A model generated the notes under the pieces. That model made no database searches, was not told the DNA's origin, and saw nothing but the letters and a program-made list of their open reading frames with translations. Below, piece after piece: positions 21,438 through 33,425 of a stretch of 64,000 nucleotides of DNA. The first letter of the stretch is position 1. Every line of letters begins with the position of its first letter. A program made the translations under genes and the position numbers. The DNA is from Tricholoma matsutake (Eukaryota > Basidiomycota > Agaricomycetes > Agaricales > Tricholomataceae), in contig AP026539.1 in assembly GCA_026075535.2 (NCBI GenBank), positions 5,456,001-5,520,000 of the forward strand, given 5' to 3'.

Positions 21438-23487
21438 AATTTGGGCACATGTGCTCCTGGGAATAAAAAAACATTTTGAAATCACTTTGGAAATCAGTTG
21501 CTAAAGCGACTGATTTCGTCTACTGTGAACGACCCTATAGTCATTCACATGTAAGGCAGAAAATTAAAAATTCAAAAAACTTTTTTTCCCGAGTCTGTGG
21601 GGAGACTTGAACGTTTATAAACTTTGAACTTGAGCTTAAAGCTTGAAATTCTGATGCTTGTCCGAATCCTCAATGTTCCTCGACTCGGAGATGCCTTGCA
21701 CAAAGCACTAATATTCAAGGGGGTGTCAGGCCACGAATCCCGAACATCAGGTGGGGGGGTCCAGACAGGTCCTTAAAAAATTTGACATTAGAGCCAGATC
21801 AAAATGTTTAAGCTTTGACAACACAACAGGACTATGTAAAAGTGAACTTTTTACCTACAGAAGTGTTTGTACACAGTTAGATAGTAAGGAAGTAACTGAA
21901 TGTCAATGGCATGGCCATCAAAGAAACTAGGCACATGTGATTGGCCCTTTGGCAGGCCACAATTTTCTCATTGATACTTATTGTTCCTTTAATAGTGACA
22001 CTGACCAGCACTGACCTTGAGGGAAATGATCCCAGAAATGTTCAATTAATATTTTTTTGATGAAAAGTTGTGGTAGGCACACATTGGGCACACATTGTCA
22101 ATTTTTTGCTGAGGATAACAAATGTTGATGAACATTTTTGTTGAATCAGGATATATATTCAATAAAAATCTGTGGTAGACACAAGGTAGGCACATCCTCA
22201 ATTTTTTACTGAGGATAACACATCATCAATGTTGACAGGATAACAAATGTTTGATGAATATTTCATTGATATTTCTGATGAAAGGTTGTGGTAGGCACAT
22301 CATCAATTGATTAAGGCATAACCTCATCACTCAAGTATTACTCCACAGTTCCCTTGTGAATGTATGGATCATGATTTCATTCCTAGGAGTTGGGCTTGGC
22401 TAAGCTGCAAAGGTAGCAGCACAACAAAGCACAGCTGTCATGTTTGAGCTCTGTGGTGATTTGATTTTAACATACTTATCCAGCTTCCATTTCTGTATGC
22501 CACTAGTACATCATAGTTATGTGATAAAATACTTGATATATACTGCACAGTAATATTTGTAATCAGAACATACCATATTGGGCCATGACATACCATATAT
22601 AGAAGGAGGGGGCACTTAAAAAAATCTGAGTGGATATATAAATTTTGTGTCCTGACACCCCCTTGCTAATATTTGATGTGCATTGAACCAGAGTCACTTT
22701 GAGTTGTCCTTGACCAGGAGTCTAACCCTCAATTTTGCAATGTTGGTTCTGCTCTCGACATCACACACACTGATTATGACTTCTATATTGGTCCATCTCA
22801 CTGAAGAAGTGTCCTTTCTTCCATGGGACCCACTATGCCATCAAATCTCAATTGTCTGGATCTATCTATGTCATGCAGGGCATGACACAGACCACTTTTG
22901 GAACCCATTGAAAGGTATGGACTAATTTACAATTATCCTTGTGCCAGGATAAATGTATAGGCACTGCAATCTGGATAGATGTTATCATTGTTTGCAATAC
23001 TGGTTTAGCAGCCTGAGTCCATTCCCATCCATTGTTTTACAAGGGGTTCAACATACACTGTGAGACTGGTGGGGTATGAATTTCAGCTGTTTAAGTAACA
23101 AAATAGGAAATATCTAATATAAATGGCTGAATATATGGTGGATGAATTTGGGATGAATTTTCATCCCATATATTTCAACCATCCAAGGGATGGAGTTCAT
23201 ACATGTTACCTTACAAAATTTTCTTTATCTAATGGGATGAAATTTCATTTTACAAGGGAATGAAATGCAGGGGATGATTTTAATCCAAGATGAGGGTATG
23301 GATTTTCAACCATCTAACATATGAATTTTCATCAAGATCTTCAACAAAATATGGGATGGTATTTTCTACCACAAAGGTGTGGATCACAGGGTGTGTTTTT
23401 CAGCCTGAGATAGAGCAGAAATTTCATACCATTATGAGGTGCTTTTGGTGGGTAAATTTCTTCCCTTAAAGGTGGAATTGACTGTTT
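21438..23487. other. Noncoding spacer with a diverged tandem repeat
   Basis: No gene is supported. At 22030-22340 a unit of roughly 110 bp recurs about three times (TTGTGGTAGGCACA, CAATTTTTTGCTGAGGATAA, CAAATGTTGATGAACATTTT). From 23040 to 23470 there is a stretch of short dyads around GGATGAATTTTCATCC and CATACC/GGTATG that is related in word content to 25200-25620 and 43560-43800, probably old MITE remains. Confidence 0.5.
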
Positions 23488-23812
23488 ATGTCTCATGCCC
23501 TAAAGAAGGTTTTTTGCAGGGAATCTCTCAGATATTATTTCATACCACAGCAGGCTGAATTTCCATCTATGCATTGTGCAAGAGATAAGTCATTCCAACC
23601 TGCCCTCATGCAACAAGTCACATGTCATATCTATACCCCGAGTCCCCAACACTTCAACTTCACGTGCAATATCAACCAGGGTCTGAGATATTCACATGCT
23701 CTTTCACTCCCACTCTACCATCATCACCACACCATCAACCATGACCACGACCCATTCCTATGCCAGAAAGAGCCACCACTGGTCACAAACAACCCTGTTC
23801 AGACACTACGCA

Positions 23813-23842
23813 GGCCCAAACGATGACTGTGTCGTTTGGGCC
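23813..23842 (+). other. Hairpin 1, perfect 11-bp stem
   Basis: GGCCCAAACGA pairs with TCGTTTGGGCC across an 8-nt loop, five bases before a GTAAGT. Confidence 0.8.
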
Positions 23843-24144
23843 CTAAGTAAGTTTTTTTCCATTTGTTTCCTGTTTAACTAATTGTATCTCATTATTTTTT
23901 AGGCTCTGAACAGCTGGTAACAAGCATCACCAATGCGAGACAGGCCAGTGGCCTGACGACGGCCACCACCACAGCACTGAGAACCACCGCCGTGAGCAAC
24001 TGCTCGCTGAGTGGGAATGGGTGCCACTCCAAAATGGCAAGACAACTGCAACACTGCCACCAGGCCAAATGGAACGACAACAAGTGGATGGGAGACGATG
24101 GGAGACAGAACAACAGGGGGATGAGGGGGAAACAACAAAAAAAA

Positions 24145-24178
24145 AGCCCAAGAGACGTGAAATGACATCTCTTGGGCT
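24145..24178 (+). other. Hairpin 2, perfect 11-bp stem
   Basis: AGCCCAAGAGA pairs with TCTCTTGGGCT across a 12-nt loop, just before a GTAAGT. Relative to hairpin 1 two stem positions differ and both arms change together. Confidence 0.8.
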
Positions 24179-24437
24179 GTTGGTAAGTTTATTTATTTAT
24201 TCTCTTTTTATGTTTTTGTTACTACATTTTTTAGGTATCTACTTGAACTACTGATGATGAAGGCGACACAGCACCCACCCCCACTGCTGCGAGCAACTGC
24301 TCGTGGGGTGGGAATGGGTGCCACTCCAAAACAGTGAGACAATGGCAATGCCGCCATCAGGCCATACAGAATGATAATGTAACAACAAGGGGATGAGAGC
24401 AGAAACAACAAAGAGGAGGTGAAGCAAACGAAAAAAA

Positions 24438-24469
24438 GCCCAAGAGACATCATTTGACATCTCTTGGGC
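24438..24469 (+). other. Hairpin 3, perfect 10-bp stem
   Basis: GCCCAAGAGA pairs with TCTCTTGGGC across a 12-nt loop, before GTAAGT at 24475. The loop sequence differs from that of hairpin 2 while the stem is unchanged. Confidence 0.8.
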
Positions 24470-25040
24470 CATCAGTAAGTTTTTTTTAAATTCTCTTTTC
24501 ATGTTTTTGTTACTAAATTTTTATAGGTATCTACTCAAACTACTGATGATGAAGGTGATCCAGCACCCACCCCCACCACTGCGAGCAACTGCTCACAGGG
24601 TGCTCCATGGGTGAGGACAATGAGGGGATGACAATGATGGGGACGATGGAAGGAAGCCAGAGCTTCCAACACTCGGGACTCAAGGGGACTAGGACATGTA
24701 AGGAACTTAGTATATTTCAGGGGAGAAAACTAAGATACCATACAAGTACTCGAGGTATATACTATATACTACTGGAATTACATGTGATAATGAGTGCGGA
24801 TGTAGATAAGGTTTGCTGATGTAAGAGACACTCTTACAGATGAGAAGACAACGAATGGCGAGGGGACGACAGGGGACACCACCACCACCACGGTCACCAA
24901 CACTAGGCCCAGGAGACCCTTGTCTCCTTGGTGTTTTTCTTTCTTTCTTTTCTCTGGCCCAGGGGACATGTGTCTCCTGGACCCTTTTTGTTTTGTTTTT
25001 GTTTCCCTTTCTCTGGGTCCACCCACGATCCACCCCATGC

Positions 25041-25060
25041 CTACAAGCACCTGCTTGTAG
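25041..25060 (+). other. Second-type hairpin, perfect 9-bp stem
   Basis: CTACAAGCA pairs with TGCTTGTAG with a 2-nt spacer. It corresponds to the GCGAGCA/TGCTCGC hairpin of the other units, changed on both arms. Confidence 0.7.
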
Positions 25061-25065
25061 GGTGG

Positions 25066-26742
25066 TTTGATAATTGTAGTTAAGTATATAGTTAAATAAA
25101 TGTGTTTTTGTTAATATGACCTGTGGGTTACAATGCATGTGGGTATGGGTATAGTGTAATTAGTTGAAACTTCACTACTAAAAGAATGAAACTGATAATG
25201 AAACTACACAAAGTGGATGAATATTTGCCATTTTTCCACTCTGAAAAAATTCAACTGGACAGAGGGTTGTTTTTTGCCCTTGATGCCATCCCATAATCAG
25301 AGGGAGTCTCACAGTGTGAATTACCCCATTGAGAAGATGAAAGTCATCCCCAGGGACAAATTCAATGGGGTATGAATATGGACAAATTCTGAGGTGTTTT
25401 CAACACCTTAACTCATCCCTTTTGAGGGGGAATTTTCACAATGTTTAGGATATGTTTTTCTCTGAAAACCAGGTGATTTTTATTCTTTTTCAATGGCCAT
25501 AAAGGATGAAAATTCTACTCAAAACAGATTACTTTCTACTCAAAACATATTACTTTTCTACTGAATTCCTTCATCTCAGTGGCTGAGATACTGGATGATT
25601 TTCCACATCCATGGGTCTCACAGTGATATTACCCCTTGTATCCCAGGCAGGACCTGTGCCATTGGTGGGGCAAAATTGTGCTGGCCAACTTGGCATATGT
25701 ACACTACTCTGGGTAAGCATTCAAGGTCCAACCAATTTGCCCAATGAAATCAAATGAAATTTGAAATTTGTCCACTGCAACAAATGGTGCAAACTAGAGA
25801 TTATCAGGGGTAACCCTGGGGTATTTTTTTACTACCCCAGGGTATGAAGGGTATGAATACCCCCAGGGTATTGTGCAAGGGTATGGTTGGTAGGAGTGTT
25901 TACAGCACACAGACATCAGATGTTGCTAGGAAGAGTACCCTTGTAGACAACAACATGTAGTAATACCACTCGATCTATTTGTATCTGCAATTGTTAGGGC
26001 AACACAGACTTTGTCAAATGTTGACAGATTGTGTGAGGTCTACTACAAGAAGATTGAGTGCATGGGAACAGTGTTCATATGGTGATGAGAGCAGAAAATG
26101 GAATGGTCACACTGACTAAGGCTGTTCACACACCAGACAATGGTGAGAATCCTAACAGAACACAACTGGGATGCCTCTAAGGTATATACTCTGTATATAT
26201 ACCATGTTACAGCTATTGTATATCATTTGAGGGGAAAACAATTGCAAAAGATGCATGCACAAGAACATGTTCAATCCAGATTCCAAAAATGGCAAGCACA
26301 TCAGAATCATGTTACTATGTTACTATATTGATATCTACCTATGCTACATAAGTAGCTAAGGACATACTAAAGTAAGCCTTGATAGAACCTACATATGGAG
26401 AGTCCAGAAAAAAATGTCCACCAATACTGTATGTGCTTGACCATGCAAAGAGTCCATTCCTATCCAAAATCAACAATCATGTGATCCAACTATGGGTTGT
26501 GGGCCTGACAGGTGATGTGTGCAATGGTGGAGGAGCACGACATCTTTTGAGGGAAAAGGATGTGTTGTCACTAATGACAGGGTGTGTACTCAGAGGTAGA
26601 ATAGAAGTTAAGGTGATAGTCACACTAAATGGGCTGGATGCATGAGCAACAGTTTGGATGTCATGTGACAACCCCACAAGGCTCTTCAACATCTGCAGCA
26701 ATACTGACGAGGTTGCAGCAAGCAACAGTGTGAGAGCATAGT
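25066..26742. other. Noncoding spacer
   Basis: Only short unrecognisable open frames occur (for example 26379-26645 on the plus strand). A hairpin ACCCTGGGGTA (25813-25823) / TACCCCAGGGT (25833-25843) with a 9-nt loop stands out, inside a GGGTAT-rich stretch resembling the ends of small transposons. The rest shows nothing I can name. Confidence 0.45.
26738..26742. repeat. Gypsy-1 target-site duplication, left copy
   Basis: ATAGT, identical to 35352-35356. Confidence 0.9.
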
Positions 26743-27144
26743 TGTTAGGGCGACACCCACTATCTGCTAGCTAAGACCATGCGGGTTCTCTCTACAAGAA
26801 GGGGGCAGGATCCACGCTCGTGATGGGGGAATTGATGGTTTTGATGCGAGGGGTTATTAATAGGTGAGTTTGTTGAGATAGGCCTTTCACACCAAAAATG
26901 TAGGTGGAATACCTAAGAGAACACAACTGGGGTCCCCTAGGCATATATTTAGGGTTTATATACTATGTTACATATATTGTACATTGTTGTTACCAATGCA
27001 CTCATACATGCGCATACATTTTGATGCGTGCAAAATAAAATTCTCATGCTATCAAAGTGTAGCATCATTTGGCGTCATGTAGCGTAATTCAACATAATAA
27101 AATAAAAATGAAATTTTATTAGGTAATGGGGTGGTTTCCTAACA
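26743..27144 (-). repeat. Gypsy-1 3' LTR
   Basis: 402 bp. In element sense the tract AAAAGGGGGGTAA (27145-27157) precedes it, a good polypurine tract. Differences from the other LTR are almost all at CpG/TpG/CpA. Confidence 0.93.
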
Positions 27145-27172
27145 TTACCCCCCTTTTATGCCTCGACTTCCA

Positions 27173-27180
27173 GGTGAGAA
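27173..27180. repeat. MITE target-site duplication, left copy
   Basis: GGTGAGAA, identical to 28493-28500. Confidence 0.92.
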
Positions 27181-28492
27181 TAGTGTTTAAAAGTCTGGTC
27201 CGGTCCGGTTTTTTTGACGACAACAGGGGCAACCATGGACCAGACCAGTTGCTTACATGCTCAACATCAAGGCAACTGAGGACCAGACTGGTGTAAACCG
27301 GTCCTACTCGGTTGCCTCACGGTTGCCAAACTGGTTTAAAACCGGTCCATACTTAGACTGGTCCTGACCAGTTCACAACCGGTCAGGACCAACTATTTGT
27401 ACACTATTATACATGTCTCGAAGTAATATATTTTGAAAACTAGTAGTAGTAATATAAGTAAACACTACAGACAAAACCATAAATGAATGGCTAGACCATG
27501 TGGCTAGTGCTTTGGGGGGTGTATCTATATCGTATATGTAGTGTCTAATCCAAGCTTAACGAAAGGATACATTGAACCATTATTGAATTACAGTTCTACA
27601 GAGTTCTCAGAGGAATGAAGAGGAAGGGTTGCTTACCATAGATGAATGGTTGTACCGTTTGACTAGTGCTTTAGGGAGCACATATATATAATATATATTG
27701 TATTTAATCCAAGTTTACGAAAGGATCGGTTGAGCCGTTATTGAGTTACAGTGCTACGGAGTCTTCAGAGGAATGAGGAGGAAGGGTTGCTTACCATAAA
27801 TGAATGACTGTACCGTTCAACTAGTGCTTTGGGGAGCATATATATATGCTATATATAGTGTCTAATCCAAATTTACGAAAGGATGCATTGAGTCATTATT
27901 GAATTATAGTCCGACGGAGTTTTGAGAGGAATAAGGAGGAAGGGTTGCTTACCATAGATGAATGGTTGCATCGTTTGACTAGTGCTTTTGGGAGCATATA
28001 TATATAATATATATTGTACTTAATCCAAGTTTACGAAAGGATCGGTTAAGCCGTTATTGAATTACAGTGCTACGGAGTTTTCAGAGGAATGAGGAGGAAG
28101 GGTGTTTACCATGAATGAACCACTGCACCATTGAACTAGTGCATTTGGGTGGATGTAGATATACTCTATACAGTGTGGAATCCTGGTTTATGGACATAGC
28201 TGTTAAGGCATTACAATCCTACAATAACTTATTTAGTCAGTGCCAGCACACAGATTACTTGTATCACATGTAATCAATTGATCACTTGCCTTAGCAACAC
28301 ATCAAATTATGATCAAAGACCAGTTGGAACCAGTCTTTACCCGGTCCATAATTATTTGAAAAACTATGCAACCAGCAACTGGACCAGTCCACAACCGCTG
28401 CGGCAGAACCTGCAAGACAGACCAGACCGCGGTTGGGTCCGGTTCAGTTGCCGGTTTTTTTTCGGTCCATGCAACCGGACTTTCAAACACTA
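27181..28492 (+). mobile_element. Non-autonomous hAT-type MITE carrying a satellite array, 1,312 bp
   Basis: The ends are TAGTGTTTAAAAGTCTGGT and, read inversely from the right, TAGTGTTTGAAAGTCCGGT. The exact 8-bp target duplication GGTGAGAA flanks it. Subterminal regions on both sides are filled with ACCGGTCC/GACCAGTT words in both orientations, as expected for transposase-binding repeats. There is no transposase; the interior is a four-copy 158-bp tandem array. It inserted in the last codons of the gypsy-1 pol gene. A shortened relative is at 61525-62236. Confidence 0.9.
27480..28150. repeat. 158-bp satellite array inside the MITE
   Basis: The word AGGAAGGG starts at 27621, 27779, 27937 and 28095, exactly 158 bp apart. 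Each unit also has CTAGTGCTTTGGGGAGC, a TATATATA-type dyad and TTACGAAAGGAT. The same repeat with the same period occurs at 60.60-61.03 kb. Confidence 0.9.
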
Positions 28493-29297
28493 GGTGAGAA
28501 AATATTGTGTCTGTCCCCTCTGTGAAATTTTGGTAAGGCCGGAATCTCATCCCCTCATACACCATTCTCGCAATGCGACGCAGAGCATTCGGATTACGTT
28601 TAAAGAATTGGGCGATCGCGTTACGTGCTTGCTTACAATTCTCTTTGGGTTCCCACAAATTATTTTCATCGGTATAGTTTTTCCACTTTATTAAGAACTC
28701 CAATTTGTTCCGTCGAAGACGTGAGTCTAGAATTTCTTCAACTATGTATTCTGGAGCACCTTCTACTATTAATGGAGGTTGCAGAGTAGTTTGTTGGCCA
28801 GGAATAGTGGGCGGGCGGTAAGGGGGTAGGTGGGATACATTAATCTCAGGATCAATCTTGAATGATTGGGGTAATTTTAGCACTACTGCATTAGGCAAGA
28901 TCACTTTAGAGATTGCATATGGGCCAACTTGTTTCTCCGTAAGTTTCCTCGAAGGTTGTGGAATATTTAGGTCCTTGGTACTTAGGCATACCAAGTCACC
29001 AACTTTGTACTCTGGAGCGTGTGCTCGAGTACGATCTGCGTGTTGCATCATGTCATCACGTGCTTTCTTCAATGCCGCCTCTGCTTCCTCTTGTACCTTT
29101 TGCATCTTAGATACAAAATCTTCTACCGACTGTACTTTGACTTCCATTCTGGGTTCTACTCCCATGCAAGGATGATATCCATAATTCGCGAAAAAGGGTG
29201 ACATACAAGTAGCCGAATGGAATTTGTTATTGTGGGAAAATTTGGCAATTGCCAACCATTCGGCCGAACAGTTTGTCAGTAGTTGACAAACATACAT
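28493..29297 (-). pseudogene. Gypsy-1 integrase C-terminus and chromodomain
   Basis: One frame away from the upstream pol because of a 1-nt deletion near 29275. It reads AIAKFSHNNKFHSATCMSPF, then EYKVGDLVCLSTKDLN, and the GPY/F-type word KQVGPYAISKVIL. The chromodomain runs over about 28590-28750: PEYIVEEILDSRLRRNKLEF then LIKWKNYTDENNLWEPKEN. Chromodomains of this class bind methylated histone H3 tails and steer integration to heterochromatin. The natural C-terminus would be SHLEVEA followed by a stop (near 27160). The MITE now interrupts it after SHL, so reading continues 60 codons into MITE sequence. Confidence 0.88.
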
Positions 29298-31510
29298 AGG
29301 TATTGCTCCAACTCCTGATTCATTCTCTCTGTCTGCCCATCAGTTTGTGGGTGATATGCCATAGATAATTTAGTTTGAATTCCCAATATGTTGTTCAGCT
29401 CTTGCATAAATGCAGAAGCAAATTGTGGTCCACAATTGGAGATAAGGGTATCGGATAACCCATGTAACTGCCATACCTGATTTAGATAGAGGCACACCAA
29501 GCCCAATGATGAGGTTTCTGTAGTAGTAGGAATAATATGGACCTCCTTTGTAAAGCGGTTGCATACTACAAATATTGCATCGTACCCTTGAGCCTCGGGT
29601 AATCCAGTAATAAAATCCACAGATATATCTTGCCATGGTGCTTTAGGTATAGGGTTCGGAATTAATTTTCCTGCAGGTTTCTCTGGAAATTTCTTCCCCC
29701 TCATGCATGCATCACATCCATCCACATACCCCAACACATACTTTGAACTTCTGGGCCACCAATAATTTCTCATTACTAATTCCAATGTCTTCCATCTTCC
29801 TGGGTGTCCGGCAGTCGGTGTATTATGATGTAACTGGACGATCTCCCTTCGCAAATCCTGATCCTTCGGTACATACACTTTTCCTCGAAACAACACCAAC
29901 CCTTGATCCTCAGCCCATTCATCTCCTTTGATATTACCTTTCTTCTCTCCCTTCAGAGCTTTCATGGCTTCCACTACTTCATTGTCCATTTCCAAACATT
30001 GTCTAATTTTAGACAACATTTCTGTTTCTGAGCTATCTATTGATAGATGCCCTTGACACATAGCGCAAATGTGAAAGTATTCGGGTTTGAGTAAGGTAAC
30101 ATTTTTATTGTCCTCCTCCACCCCCCTTTTATGATCAATACATCTGGATAATGCATCTGCTTTCCTCATTAAGCTTCCCACTTTGTGGACCAAGTGAAAA
30201 CTGAAACGCAATAGGAATAGTGCCCAACGTGCTTGCCGGCGATTAAGCTTTTTAGCGGACATGAAGTATTGCAGATTTTGATGATCTGTCCAGATCTCAA
30301 TCTGATGCGTACATCCCTCCAAATAATGCCTCCATGCCTCCAATGCTTGTATTATCCCCAACATCTCTTTGTCATGCACATCATAATTCCTCTCCACATC
30401 ATTCAACCCTCGGGACAAATATGCACAAGGATGCCATTTGTCATCTTTGCACAGCATTGATAATACTGCTCCAGTAGCAAAATCGGATGCATCAGATTCC
30501 ACTCGCAAAGGGCGTGTGAAATCCACTGGGGCTAATATTGGTCCATCCACAAACTTCCTCTTCAACTCCTCAAATGCTGTCTGCTGCTGCTCTCCCCACC
30601 TCCATACTACTCCTTTTTGCGTAAGGTTATGTAAGGGTGTGGCAATTTTAGAAAAATTGTGCACAAAGCGACAATAATAATTTGCGAGTCCCAAGAAGGC
30701 TTGAACCTCCTTGACATGGGTGGGCGCAGGCCAATCTGTGATTGCCTGTACCTTGATCAGATCCATTTTGATCCCGTCAGGGCTGATCAATAATCCTAGG
30801 AACTCAATCTTGCTTGCCCCAAACACACACTTCTCTGGTTTCAAAAATAGATCATTTTCTGCCAACCTCCGTAGCACCTCCTGCACTATCGCCTCATGAT
30901 TCTCTTCATCCTCCGTGAATATCAGAATGTCATCAATAAATATTATTACCATGCCTTTGTCTATTGCATCCTTGAAAATGTTGTTCATCATATTTTGAAA
31001 GGTCGGGGGACTATTAGTCATCCCAAAAAACATGACAAGCGGCTCGAAGGATCCTCGATGCATGGCAAATGCAGCCTTCCACTCATCTCCTTTCTTTATT
31101 CGTACATTGTTGTATCCCCATCGTAAATCCAATTTTGTAAAGACCTTGGCTTTTCCCACCTTGTCAATTATTTCTGAGATCAATGGCAGGGGGTACGCAT
31201 TCTTCACTGTCCACTCATTCAGATACCTATAATCTGTACACATCCTCTTCCTTTGGTCTTTCTTTGGCACAAAGAATATTGGTGATGTCTGCAGTGATTT
31301 CGAAGGTTGTATGTATCCTTTGCGCAATTGCTCCTTCAGGAATGCATCCACTTCTTCTTGTTCCATCAGAGATAATGGATATACCTTCAACTTCTTCGGC
31401 ACAAACCCTGGCTTCATCCTGATCGCATGATCCCATGGCTTCCGCACTGGCATTTGCTCAGACTCCTTCTTCTGGAACACTGACAGATATTCATGATACA
31501 CTTTTGGCAC
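29276..31510 (-). pseudogene. Gypsy-1 reverse transcriptase, RNase H and integrase core
   Basis: A 744-codon open stretch. The RT contains [40 protein letters not shown] and the active site IIFIDDILIF, then EKCVFGASKIEFLGLLIS. RNase H follows: LRVESDASDFATGAVLSM, YDVHDKEMLGIIQALEAWRH and WTDHQNLQYF. The integrase zinc domain is LHHNTPTAGHPG then CDACMRG. The core is ISVDFITGLPE, then ISNCGPQFASAF, then DGQTERMNQELE. The second catalytic Asp of the DDE triad is Asn here (ISN instead of ISD), and the Glu is intact. The related fragment at 62.2 kb keeps Asp at that place, so this looks like a G-to-A loss. Confidence 0.93.
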
Positions 31511-32333
31511 CCATTCCTCCCTCCACTGGCTTCTCCACCTTCACAATATTCTTGTCCCATGACTGTCCTCCATGAATTGCTCTAAAGGTTTGCTTCTGCT
31601 CTTCTTTCTTGATCATGACTGGAACTTCCTCATTTGGCATTTCCTCATCCTCCACTTCCTCCATCGTAACAGAATACTTTCTCGGATGTTCTTTCTCTTT
31701 CTTTTTCCTTTTTTCCTTCTTCATCTTCCTCCCATACACATTACATTACTTAGGACAATGAGTCATTTGTACTTTCCCAGTTTTCCAATCAATTTTGGGA
31801 TTATGCTTCCGTAACCACGGACTTCCTATTATTAGATTGGTTTTCCCAAGATCGCACACTTTGAATATGGCTCGCTCCTGATGCTCCTGATACCTTAGTA
31901 CCATAGTCACCTCCTTGATAGTTCCTCCATGATTGACTGTTCCGTCAATATTGTACACCATTATAGGTTGTGCCAGCTTGCGTGTGTTAATACTGTTTCC
32001 GGTAATTAAGGACCAATTAATAAATAATCCTGTAGCACCACTATCAAGCAACGCTTCCACATCAATTGCTGCATGTGTGTCCACTGTCTTCAGTCCCACA
32101 GTCAAGGTGATTTCGGGTTCTATTCATGCAGAGCGAATAAAGAATTTAGGGGTTTTCGGAAATGACATGTGACAATTTTCTTTGTCACATGATTGACAAC
32201 AGTTGTACTCCTTTTCGTCACATGATTCAGAACGGTTGTACTCCTCCTCGATTTCCTTTTCTGATTTGCTCTGGGTTTCCTCAGATACTAATACATTGTA
32301 ACGATTCTGGGTCACCAATGGGGAAACCTTCAC
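31491..32333 (-). pseudogene. Gypsy-1 protease region
   Basis: An acidic linker precedes the retropepsin word IDVEALLDSGATGLFINWSL. The rest of the fold follows (IMVYNIDGTVNHGGTIKEV, LIIGSPWLRKHNPKIDW), the normal layout in chromoviruses. The catalytic DSGA is intact. Stops at about 32106 (TGA) and 31746 (TAA) break the frame, and a further frameshift near 31500 separates it from RT. The Lys-rich segment KKEKRKKKEKEH after the protease is a linker. Confidence 0.85.
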
Positions 32334-32434
32334 TGGGACTCTTCCACAAAATTCTTCTGCTTGCCTTCCTCTGGCTTCACTTCCTTGATTGTAGCTTCCC
32401 TAATTTTTCTTTTCTGCCTACAATTCCTAGAAAT

Positions 32435-33425
32435 GTGTCCTAACTGACAGTTAAAACATTTAAGTGGGGCTCATCTCTCTGCTTGATCAACCTCCATTGC
32501 CTCTGCTGGTGCTGCTGACTCCATAACTATAGGTGTCACTGCCATGGCTGGTGGCTGTGCCCTTGGAGCTTGCACCTGAGGCGCCTTTCCTTTCTTGGAC
32601 TTTCCTCCTGATGTCTTTCCAAATTTACTACTTCCATACATCAACTTTGACTCCACCTGTTCCTGCTGATATTGCCGGTCAAGGTGCATTGCCCAATTAT
32701 ACCACTCATCCAACTTCTCTGGCATAGAAGGTAGTCAGTAGATAGACTTGAATAAAGAGGGATTTAATCCTGCTTTCAAAAACTCTACCAATGCAGCTTC
32801 TCCCATGTCTGTTTGCAAAGCTTCTGCTTTGAACTGCAAAATAAATTCATCCACTGTTAGGGAACCTTGGCACATGGTCTTTAATTTAGCATTGGCTGTC
32901 GCCTTTGGATTAGGGTCTCCAAACTGTGCCTCCAATTTCTCCAGAAATTCCTTGAAGGTTGCAAATAGTTTATTTCCCACAGCAATTTGATTAATAGCCT
33001 TGTTTCTCCAGAACTGTGCTTTCCCCCCCCTGAATGTATGAGAGAGCAAACATAATCCTAGACTCAGCTGTACAAAACTCTGGCTTCTTCCCATGGATGT
33101 ACAATACTACAGAGCTGATGAAGGATTTTGTATTCTCCATGGTACCATCAAAGATTTGTGGGGCCACGTACTTAGGTAAGCACAATTTTCCATTTCCAGA
33201 TTTCTCTGCCGTCTCATCCTCCTGCGACATCCACTCCACCATCTCCTCCATCTCATCATCTCTTTCTCCTGTCATCTCTGGCTGTACTTCCGCTTGTCTG
33301 GGCTGTGATGCTGCCAACACTGACACTAATTGCGACATTTGCACTGTAAGCGCATCAATTTTCGCCTCTAGTGCTGGTATGGGAACAGGATTAGGGCCGG
33401 GATTAGAAGTTGAAGGTTCTGACAT
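32435..33425 (-). pseudogene. Gypsy-1 gag with one CCHC zinc knuckle
   Basis: Starts at ATG 33425 (MSEPSTSNPGPNPVP). A coiled-coil-like stretch (KIDALTVQMSQLVSVLA) is followed by the capsid words PQIFDGTMENTKSF and SRIMFALSYIQGG. The frame then shifts in a run of eight C/G bases at 33026-33033 and continues as AQFWRNKAINQI, TFKEFLEKLEAQFGDPNPKA and VDEFILQFKAEALQ. Two TGA stops (about 32735 and 32471) interrupt it before the knuckle CFNCQLGHISRNC. The product is a capsid/nucleocapsid precursor. Confidence 0.88.

Larger units (their letters stand above)
23488..25065 (+). repeat. Hairpin-carrying exon-like repeat family, locus 1
   Basis: Units of about 290 bp repeat. Each has a candidate splice acceptor (TTTTTTAG or TTTATAG), an exon-like segment with a GAGCA-AC-TGCTC hairpin, a second hairpin of the form GCCCAAnnGA...TCnnTTGGGC, and then a GTAAGT donor. 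Donors are at 23847, 24183 and 24475; acceptor AGs are at 23901, 24233 and 24525. The intervening intron-like parts are about 50 nt and T-rich. Exon-like parts have stops in all frames, so they are probably noncoding. Diverged units follow to 25060. Related units occur at 35.7-36.26 kb and, inverted, at 45.25-45.57 and 60.19-60.36 kb. I do not recognise the family. Confidence 0.6.

Noticed and set aside
23813..24469. Helitron 3' ends (hairpin near CTRR)
   Set aside because: Hairpin 1 is followed by CTAA, but hairpins 2 and 3 are not, and no TC-type 5' end or Rep/helicase sequence was seen.
24840..25138. Open frames over the GGCCCAGGAGAC hairpins
   Set aside because: Both strands are open because of repeated C/G- and T-rich words; low-complexity translation and shared hairpin units argue for noncoding DNA.
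26140..26645. Short plus-strand genes at 26.1-26.6 kb
   Set aside because: Two unrelated short frames of 63 and 88 codons without domains, introns or repeats; no support.
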